Part shown: piece by piece, positions 1 through 4,622 of the stretch
Layout: every line of letters starts with the position of its first letter
Numbering within the stretch: the first letter of the stretch is position 1
Notes under the pieces: generated by a model
What the model was told of the DNA's origin: nothing
The model's database searches: none
Seen by the model: only the letters and a program-made list of their open reading frames with translations
Translations under genes and position numbers: made by a program
From: Methanobacteriota archaeon
GTDB lineage: Archaea; Thermoplasmatota; Poseidoniia; Poseidoniales; Poseidoniaceae
Assembly: GCA_002707335.2 (NCBI GenBank)
Contig: PAMN02000032.1
Location: 3,674-10,612, forward strand
DNA length: 6,939 nt
Direction of reading: 5' to 3'

Positions 1-1263
1 GAAAAAGGAATTAGGTATCATTATCTTGGCGGGGGAAATGAAGTAGGAAACGTTGGTTGTGTTTTCGAAGATTCTAAGGGAACTAAAATGCTCTTAGATT
101 ACGGACTTGCACCTACAGATCCACCAAAATATCCTAATGAGGCTCCACCAATCAAAAATGCAATAATTACACATTCACATATCGACCACTTAGGGATGGC
201 ACCTTGGTTATGTTCCAATTATAGAACGAAACTTCATGGAACTGAATTAACAGCTGAGATAAGTAGAATGATGTGGAATGACTGTTACAAAGTTAGTAGA
301 TTAGAAGGATATCCTTTAGCATGGGACAAAAGAGATATCGATGAAGCGGTTTCTTCTTGGAAGACCCATTCCTTTGACGAAGGTTGGGAAGACGAAGGAT
401 GGAAATTAAAATTGACAAGAGCAGGTCATATACCGGGAGCTGCTATGTTAAATGTTGAAACAGATTCTCACAAATTACTTTTCACTGGTGACTTTGACAC
501 TAGAGACTCTCCTTTAACAAAGGGAGCAAAACCAGAAAAATGTGATGTTTTATTTGTTGAGGGAACTTATGGTGGAAAAAATCATTTGGATAAACAGGAA
601 ACAATTCAAAAATTTATGAACAAAATTGTGGAAATTACTGATAAAGGTGGAACTGCGTTAATTCCAGCCTTTGCTAATGGCAGAACACAGGATGTAGTTA
701 TGACGTTACACCAATATTTACCAGAGTTGGATGTACATGTAGATGGTATGGGTAAGGCAGTAGCAAGATTGCAAATGGAACACCCTGAAGCATTAAGAGA
801 TCCTTCCAAATTATCAGATGCTTGGAAATGGTGCAAGAAAGTATCATCCAAATCAGATAAGAAAAAAGCGTTAGGCGCAGATTGTATTGTTTCAACATCT
901 GGAATGCTTGATGGGGGTCCCTCAATTTGGTATCTAAATAGACTTAGAACAGATCCAAGAAATGCGGTAATTCTCACTGGATATCAAGCAAAAGGCTCTG
1001 GAGGAAGGATGTTAATAGATGAAAAACAAATACCAATTTGGGATAAAAGGACACCGATAGACTTGGACGTTCATCAATTTTCATTTTCTACTCACGCAGG
1101 ACATTCAGAAATAGTTAATTTCGCAAAAGAATGTGAGGCTGAGACAGTTGTAATTTACCACTCAGATGCTAATGTTGCAAGACCTCCATTAGTCGCAGAT
1201 TTGGAAGCGGCAGGGCACATAGTACATCAACCAATTAACGGTGAGTCAAAAATTATCAATTGA
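1..1263 (+). CDS. Beta-CASP metallo-beta-lactamase ribonuclease, aCPSF2-like (5' partial)
   Basis: Zinc-dependent RNA endo/exonuclease family related to CPSF73, archaeal aCPSF and RNase J, expected to act in cytoplasmic RNA processing or decay. The frame is open from base 1, giving 420 visible residues; an ATG at 88 is internal. The visible part starts with the first MBL strand (LGGGNEVGNVG), followed by the motif 1 Asp in LLDYG (visible codon 33), motif 2 HSHIDHLG (codons 58-65), a metal His in AGHIPG (143) and an Asp in FTGDFD (164). The beta-CASP part has motif A Glu in EGTYGG (187), the family block PAFANGRTQ, the block TSGMLDGG, motif B His in STHAGH (365) and motif C His in IYHSD (387). 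All catalytic positions are intact. Because the fold begins at the window edge, few codons are missing if the protein is of the short aCPSF2 type. N-terminal KH domains, as in aCPSF1/FttA, cannot be excluded. Family assignment is firm; subfamily is inferred. Confidence 0.9.
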   Translation, partial: EKGIRYHYLGGGNEVGNVGCVFEDSKGTKMLLDYGLAPTDPPKYPNEAPPIKNAIITHSHIDHLGMAPWLCSNYRTKLHGTELTAEISRMMWNDCYKVSRLEGYPLAWDKRDIDEAVSSWKTHSFDEGWEDEGWKLKLTRAGHIPGAAMLNVETDSHKLLFTGDFDTRDSPLTKGAKPEKCDVLFVEGTYGGKNHLDKQETIQKFMNKIVEITDKGGTALIPAFANGRTQDVVMTLHQYLPELDVHVDGMGKAVARLQMEHPEALRDPSKLSDAWKWCKKVSSKSDKKKALGADCIVSTSGMLDGGPSIWYLNRLRTDPRNAVILTGYQAKGSGGRMLIDEKQIPIWDKRTPIDLDVHQFSFSTHAGHSEIVNFAKECEAETVVIYHSDANVARPPLVADLEAAGHIVHQPINGESKIIN

Positions 1264-1310
1264 ATTAATTATTGACTGATTTATCCGAAGTCGTTGAATA
1301 CAGTGACATT

Positions 1311-1315
1311 AAGGA
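1311..1315 (+). promoter_or_regulatory. Shine-Dalgarno site deciding the start of the zinc-ribbon gene
   Basis: AAGGA ends six bases before the ATG at 1322. It touches the in-frame ATG at 1316, which is too close for normal initiation. An in-frame TAA at 1310-1312 rules out any start further upstream. Confidence 0.55.
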
Positions 1316-1321
1316 ATGGAC

Positions 1322-1603
1322 ATGGCGTCTAAAACACCCCCAGGTAAACGTCGTAAGAAGAAAAGAAAGATTCGACTTTCATTAAGAAGCTCAAAAATCA
1401 AGAAAAAAGATTCGTATTCGGATTCTCTTGGATGGTCTACAGATGTTGGAAGAACACTAACAGATCCTGAAAAACCTAAACAACCAGACACAATTAAACA
1501 CCAATGTAAAATGTGCGGTAGTATTATGAAAGTACCTAAACCAAAAAAATCTCGATATACAATCACATGTCCACACTGTGAACACCAAGAAGATTTCAAT
1601 TGA
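1322..1603 (+). CDS. Small basic zinc-ribbon protein, function unknown
   Basis: A 93-residue protein (95 if the ATG at 1316 is used) that I do not recognise as a named family. The first 30 residues are very rich in Lys and Arg (GKRRKKKRKIR, then SKIKKK), followed by a polar, probably disordered stretch with many Pro, Asp and Ser. The C-terminal third is a compact zinc ribbon: CKMC (Cys62, Cys65) and CPHC (Cys83, Cys86), separated by 17 residues including a basic PKPKKSR loop. There is no signal peptide or membrane segment. A basic tail plus a zinc ribbon suggests nucleic-acid or ribosome binding; this is inference. The gene begins 58 bases after the beta-CASP nuclease on the same strand and may share its transcript. 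The in-frame ATG and Shine-Dalgarno spacing, together with the intact four-Cys motif, support a real gene; the overlapping minus-strand frame is its shadow. Confidence 0.75.
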   Translation: MASKTPPGKRRKKKRKIRLSLRSSKIKKKDSYSDSLGWSTDVGRTLTDPEKPKQPDTIKHQCKMCGSIMKVPKPKKSRYTITCPHCEHQEDFN

Positions 1604-1609
1604 TTATGA

Positions 1610-1618
1610 TCTATATTA
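1610..1618 (+). promoter_or_regulatory. Possible archaeal TATA-like box before the transporter gene
   Basis: The stretch TCTATATTA lies about 60-70 bases before the TTG start at 1679, in the only spacer of useful size upstream of the transporter-moeA-rluA run. If it is a TATA box, transcription would start near 1640 and leave a leader of about 40 bases with a Shine-Dalgarno site. The sequence is AT-rich throughout, so chance occurrence is likely enough to keep confidence low. Confidence 0.25.
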
Positions 1619-1630
1619 CCAACCGGTAAT
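1615..1630. repeat. Inverted repeat in the spacer before the transporter gene
   Basis: Perfect six-base arms ATTACC and GGTAAT flank a four-base spacer AACC, and Ts continue to 1633. It begins 11 bases after the zinc-ribbon stop codon. Two readings are possible: a weak hairpin with a short T run ending the upstream transcript, or an operator between the TATA-like stretch and the presumed transcription start of the transporter run. The stem has only two G-C pairs, so a strong terminator is unlikely. Confidence 0.4.
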
Positions 1631-1664
1631 TTTAGTTGTAAGATGCTTTAACCAATTTCAATAA

Positions 1665-1670
1665 GAAGGT
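1665..1670 (+). promoter_or_regulatory. Shine-Dalgarno site for the transporter (TTG start)
   Basis: GAAGGT ends eight bases before the TTG at 1679-1681, so this non-ATG codon is preferred. The next in-frame ATG at 1688 would leave 17 bases, which is too far. Confidence 0.55.
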
Positions 1671-1678
1671 TTGATATT

Positions 1679-2482
1679 TTGGAAATCATGACAATATTAG
1701 CAATAATTTCTCTGTTTAGTATTGCTACTATTTTCAGTCCATTAGGTTTGGGTGGAGGTATATTATTCGTACCAATTCTACACTACATGCTTGGTTGGGA
1801 TATACTTGAAGCTGTTCTCGGATCATTAACTCTGATATTCATGGTAGCTTCTGGTAGTAGCCTAGCCCATTCCAAATCAGGTCATGCAGATACTAAAGTA
1901 GCAAACTCTGCTAGAATAGTAGCAATTCCTATGGCTATCGTTGGAACACTAATGGCATCTTGGCTAATCGGTTTAGTAGGAGATATTGGAATCAAAATAA
2001 TAGCAGCAATAGTGATAGCAGTAGTTTTTGTAAAAACAATATCAATTTACAGAAACCAAACTAAAATAGAATTGAAAGAATTCTCTCTCGAAGATAAAAA
2101 AATCCCATATCAAATAGGTGCAGCAACTGCGGGAACATTATCAGGAATTCTTGGTATTGGTGGGGGAGCAGTATTGGTAACAATAAACAGAGCAATATTG
2201 CAAATGGATTCTAAAAAAGCAGCGGGAACTAGTTTTCTAGTAAGTTCTACAATAGTACCAGTAGCATTGGTTAGCCACATAATCTACGATGGAATGGCGG
2301 GCGGACTAATTGATAGAATAGGATACTTACCTACCATTATAATCCCAACTCTAATCTTCGCCTGCTCTTATACTGGAGCGAAATATTCAATTAAATATGT
2401 ATCAAAGGATTTGGTAACTATTGTATTTCTTATTGCTATTTCTTTGAGTTTGATTAGATACGTAATTGATTTTATTAGTTAA
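1679..2482 (+). CDS. TauE/SafE-family (TSUP) membrane transporter, probable sulfite or organosulfonate exporter
   Basis: A 267-residue integral membrane protein, the usual length for TSUP (formerly DUF81) permeases, which move sulfite, sulfoacetate or related sulfur anions across the cytoplasmic membrane. About eight hydrophobic segments can be seen, roughly at residues 5-35, 43-62, 78-98, 103-122, 146-170, 184-205, 217-236 and 246-264. The internal duplication typical of the family is clear: PLGLGGGILFVP near residues 21-32 is echoed by GILGIGGGAV near 157-165, each at the start of a half. A charged loop (YRNQTKIELKEFSLEDKK, about 123-140) separates the halves. Translation starts at TTG behind a good ribosome site. 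The stop codon lies only 15 bases before moeA, so co-transcription is likely. Substrate cannot be read from the sequence. Proximity to moeA would fit sulfur or molybdoenzyme metabolism, but that is conjecture. Confidence 0.85.
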   Translation: MEIMTILAIISLFSIATIFSPLGLGGGILFVPILHYMLGWDILEAVLGSLTLIFMVASGSSLAHSKSGHADTKVANSARIVAIPMAIVGTLMASWLIGLVGDIGIKIIAAIVIAVVFVKTISIYRNQTKIELKEFSLEDKKIPYQIGAATAGTLSGILGIGGGAVLVTINRAILQMDSKKAAGTSFLVSSTIVPVALVSHIIYDGMAGGLIDRIGYLPTIIIPTLIFACSYTGAKYSIKYVSKDLVTIVFLIAISLSLIRYVIDFIS

Positions 2483-2486
2483 TATT

Positions 2487-2494
2487 GAGGTGAT
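2487..2494 (+). promoter_or_regulatory. Strong Shine-Dalgarno site for moeA (TTG start)
   Basis: GAGGTGAT, matching the 3' end of 16S rRNA over eight bases, lies three bases before the TTG at 2498-2500. It sits in the 15-base gap after the transporter stop and fixes the non-ATG start of moeA. Confidence 0.7.
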
Positions 2495-2497
2495 TAT

Positions 2498-3703
2498 TTG
2501 TCAGAAGTTCCATATTTTGTCCAACTCAACGAAGCCTTAGAGATCAGCCAAAAAAGGACAATCCCTGTCTCAATCAATGAAATTGATCTAGACTTCTGTC
2601 ACAATATGATATTATCAGAGGACTTGGAATCAAAGGTTGACGATCCACCATTCGATAATTCTGCTATGGATGGATTTGCGATGAGATATAAAGATACAAT
2701 TAATCCACCAAATACATTGGATATCATTGGAACAATACAGGCCGCAGGCCAAGAAGATAACATTGTAGTTGGAGAAAATCAAGCAGTAAGAATAATGACT
2801 GGTGCTCCAATGCCAAAAGGAGCAGATTCGATATTACAAATCGAAATGACTGAAGTAAATGGTGAAAAGGTAACATTGCAAAAAGAATCTATGAAAAATT
2901 TCATTCGATTCAAAGGTGAAAATTTAACAAAAGGGCAAGTAGCGATTTCAGCAGGAACGTTACTAACACCATCACAAATTGGAATGTGCGCAACTATGGG
3001 CTATGGTAAGTTGAAAGTGTACAAACCTCTGAAAATTGCTATTATCTCAACCGGCGATGAATTAATTCAACCCGGAGGGGAATTAGTAAGAGGACAGATA
3101 TACGAATCAAACTCATTTGGAATTGCGGGTTTAGTAAAAAAATTAGGACATGACCCGGTTAGAATGCAATGTGTTGGCGACACTCTTGATGATCTTAGGT
3201 CAACACTTAATCAAGCATCTAAATCATGCGATTTAATCTTAACAAGTGGAGGAGTATCAATGGGTGAATGGGATCTTGTTAGAAAAATAATGGAACAAGA
3301 AGGAACTCTAGATTTTTGGCGGGTTAAACTTAGACCTGGCTCTCCACCCTTGTTTGGTCTATGGGGGGACACGCCCATCTTTGGATTACCAGGGAACCCC
3401 GTAAGCTCGCACGTCGTTTTCAGAATGATTGTAGCACCATGGATTAGAAATCTAACCGGCGCCACAGGTCCTGTTGAAAATAGAGCATTTGCTAGATTAG
3501 CAACGGTTGTTAAACCAACAAAGGATTGCTTAACCCTTCGTAGAGTATCGATCACTATGGGTGAAAACGAATTGATAGCAACTCAGAAAATACACCAAGG
3601 ATCTGGAAATATTGCTAGTATGGCTCATAGTGAAGCATTAGTAATTTTACAACCAGGTGAAGAATACCCAATAGGGAAAATAGTGGAAATAATGTACCTT
3701 TGA
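2498..3703 (+). CDS. moeA: Molybdopterin molybdenumtransferase MoeA
   Basis: Catalyses molybdate insertion into adenylated molybdopterin, the last common step of molybdenum cofactor synthesis, in the cytoplasm. The protein has 401 residues, about the normal MoeA length. Hallmarks in order: DDPPFDNSAMDGFA (48-61, Asp58), RIMTGAPMPKGAD (98-110, Thr101), ISTGDEL (Glu188), the MPT-binding-domain block TSGGVSMGEWD (Asp259), and FGLPGNPVSS with Pro298 and Pro301. As I recall the E. coli enzyme, Glu188, Asp259, Pro298 and Pro301 fall at identical numbers, so the core has almost no net gaps. The commonly seen KPGKP loop reads RPGSP (279-283), with the prolines kept and both lysines replaced. A C-terminal domain follows (about 325-401). 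The start is TTG behind a strong ribosome site. The gene sits between the transporter and the pseudouridine synthase and ends 9 bases before the latter. Confidence 0.95.
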   Translation: MSEVPYFVQLNEALEISQKRTIPVSINEIDLDFCHNMILSEDLESKVDDPPFDNSAMDGFAMRYKDTINPPNTLDIIGTIQAAGQEDNIVVGENQAVRIMTGAPMPKGADSILQIEMTEVNGEKVTLQKESMKNFIRFKGENLTKGQVAISAGTLLTPSQIGMCATMGYGKLKVYKPLKIAIISTGDELIQPGGELVRGQIYESNSFGIAGLVKKLGHDPVRMQCVGDTLDDLRSTLNQASKSCDLILTSGGVSMGEWDLVRKIMEQEGTLDFWRVKLRPGSPPLFGLWGDTPIFGLPGNPVSSHVVFRMIVAPWIRNLTGATGPVENRAFARLATVVKPTKDCLTLRRVSITMGENELIATQKIHQGSGNIASMAHSEALVILQPGEEYPIGKIVEIMYL

Positions 3704-3706
3704 GGT
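3702..3706 (+). promoter_or_regulatory. Shine-Dalgarno site of rluA-like gene overlapping the moeA stop codon
   Basis: GAGGT shares its GA with the moeA TGA stop (3701-3703) and ends six bases before the ATG at 3713. Such overlap suggests that the two genes are translated from one message, possibly with coupling. Confidence 0.6.
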
Positions 3707-3712
3707 TTCTAA

Positions 3713-4585
3713 ATGATAGCCAATACAGATAAGGAATTAATGGAAATATTAGTTGATATATTCCCTAATTCAAAAAAGAATACGTTAAGAAAAATGCTAA
3801 CTGAAGGCCGTGTTGAAGTTGACGGGAAAGTCATACACAAAGCTAAACACATAGTTGTGTCTGGAAGCAAAGTGGTAATTTTAGAAAAACAAAAAGCAGT
3901 GGAATTTTCTGAAAAACCAAAGAAAAATAAGAAAAAATTGAAAATTAAAATTTTATTCGAAGACGAAGATATAATTGCGGTTAACAAACAAGCAGGCCTT
4001 CTTTCTATTTCGACAAACAAAATGGAACCAGATACCCTACATTCCAGAGTTATGGATTATCTTCAGGATGAAGACAAAAAAGCGTGGGCATATATCGTTC
4101 ATCGACTTGATAGAGAAACATCCGGTGTAATGATTTTTGCTAAGGATAAACAATCAAAAGATTATCTTCAGGAACAATTTGCTGACAGGTCTGTACACCG
4201 AGTATACCACGCATTAGTCGAAGGTAAACCAGAGAACGACTCGGGAACAATAAGGGAATGGCTTCTGGAGGATAAATTCCTCAGAGTAAAGGCTGTGAAT
4301 AAAAAACACCCTAATGCGAAGGAAGCAATCACACATTGGAGTATTGAAGATAGTGATGAATTTGCAAGCCTAATTTCATTAACAATTGAAACAGGAAGAA
4401 GACATCAAATTAGAGTTGGTTTAGCAAATATCGGATGCCCAGTAGTCGGCGATAATCAACACGGAGCAGAAGGAAACCCAATAGGAAGAATAGCATTACA
4501 TGCATCTTCTTTAGAATTATTACACCCCGTTACTGACGATCCTATTAGATTTGAAGCACCGATTCCCTTTGGTCCACAACAATAA
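3713..4585 (+). CDS. RluA-family RNA pseudouridine synthase with N-terminal S4 domain
   Basis: Isomerises specific uridines in structured RNA, in bacteria usually 23S rRNA, to pseudouridine. The protein has 290 residues. An S4-like RNA-binding domain fills roughly residues 15-57 (LRKMLTEGRVEVDGKVIHKA, then a GSKVVIL strand). A lysine-rich linker follows (about 67-79). The catalytic domain begins with ILFEDEDIIAVNKQAGLL and carries the family signature HRLDRETSG with the catalytic Asp133. The last conserved block is TGRRHQIRVGLANIGCPVVGD (from Thr227, Arg234), ending in a short C-terminal beta segment (RIALHASSLELLHP). All key residues are present, so activity is expected. Target RNA cannot be told; RluB/RluC/RluD-type subgroup is not assignable by eye. 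The gene starts 9 bases after moeA and is probably the last gene of that run. RluA-type enzymes are typical of bacteria and patchy in archaea, so ancient transfer is plausible if the host is archaeal. Confidence 0.9.
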   Translation: MIANTDKELMEILVDIFPNSKKNTLRKMLTEGRVEVDGKVIHKAKHIVVSGSKVVILEKQKAVEFSEKPKKNKKKLKIKILFEDEDIIAVNKQAGLLSISTNKMEPDTLHSRVMDYLQDEDKKAWAYIVHRLDRETSGVMIFAKDKQSKDYLQEQFADRSVHRVYHALVEGKPENDSGTIREWLLEDKFLRVKAVNKKHPNAKEAITHWSIEDSDEFASLISLTIETGRRHQIRVGLANIGCPVVGDNQHGAEGNPIGRIALHASSLELLHPVTDDPIRFEAPIPFGPQQ

Positions 4586-4586
4586 G

Positions 4587-4619
4587 CAAGGGCTCAAGAA
4601 CTCTTGACTCGCGACCTTG
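4587..4619. repeat. Nested inverted repeat in the spacer before uvrA
   Basis: An inner near-palindrome TCAAGA-AC-TCTTGA (4594-4607, two-base centre) lies inside outer arms CAAGG (4587-4591) and CCTTG (4615-4619). It occupies almost the whole 37-base spacer between the rluA-like stop codon and the uvrA ATG. It could be a DNA operator, an RNA hairpin affecting uvrA translation, or a weak terminator for the upstream run. There is no proper T tract after it (only TTGTTT), which argues against a strong terminator. I do not recognise it as a LexA box or another named site. Confidence 0.4.
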
Positions 4620-4622
4620 TTT

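Noticed and set aside
606..977. Minus-strand open frames inside the beta-CASP gene
   Set aside because: They lie wholly inside a gene with intact catalytic motifs and show no family motif or ribosome site of their own.
1264..1310. AT-rich spacer after the nuclease gene as a promoter for the zinc-ribbon gene
   Set aside because: It contains ATTAATTATT, but no TATA-like box at a convincing distance and no palindrome; in such AT-rich DNA this is not enough to call.
1309..1599. Minus-strand open frame of 96 codons over the zinc-ribbon gene
   Set aside because: Nearly the same span as the plus-strand gene, which has a Shine-Dalgarno site, the same strand as all neighbours and a zinc ribbon. The minus frame has no such features.
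3211..4020. Minus-strand open frames over moeA and the S4-domain gene
   Set aside because: Shadows of two well-identified genes; the hydrophobic Phe/Leu runs come from reading Lys-rich codons backwards.
4594..4607. LexA/SOS box before uvrA
   Set aside because: The palindrome TCAAGA-AC-TCTTGA does not match the E. coli type CTG-N10-CAG, the GAAC-N4-GTTC type or the GTTC-N7-GTTC type.
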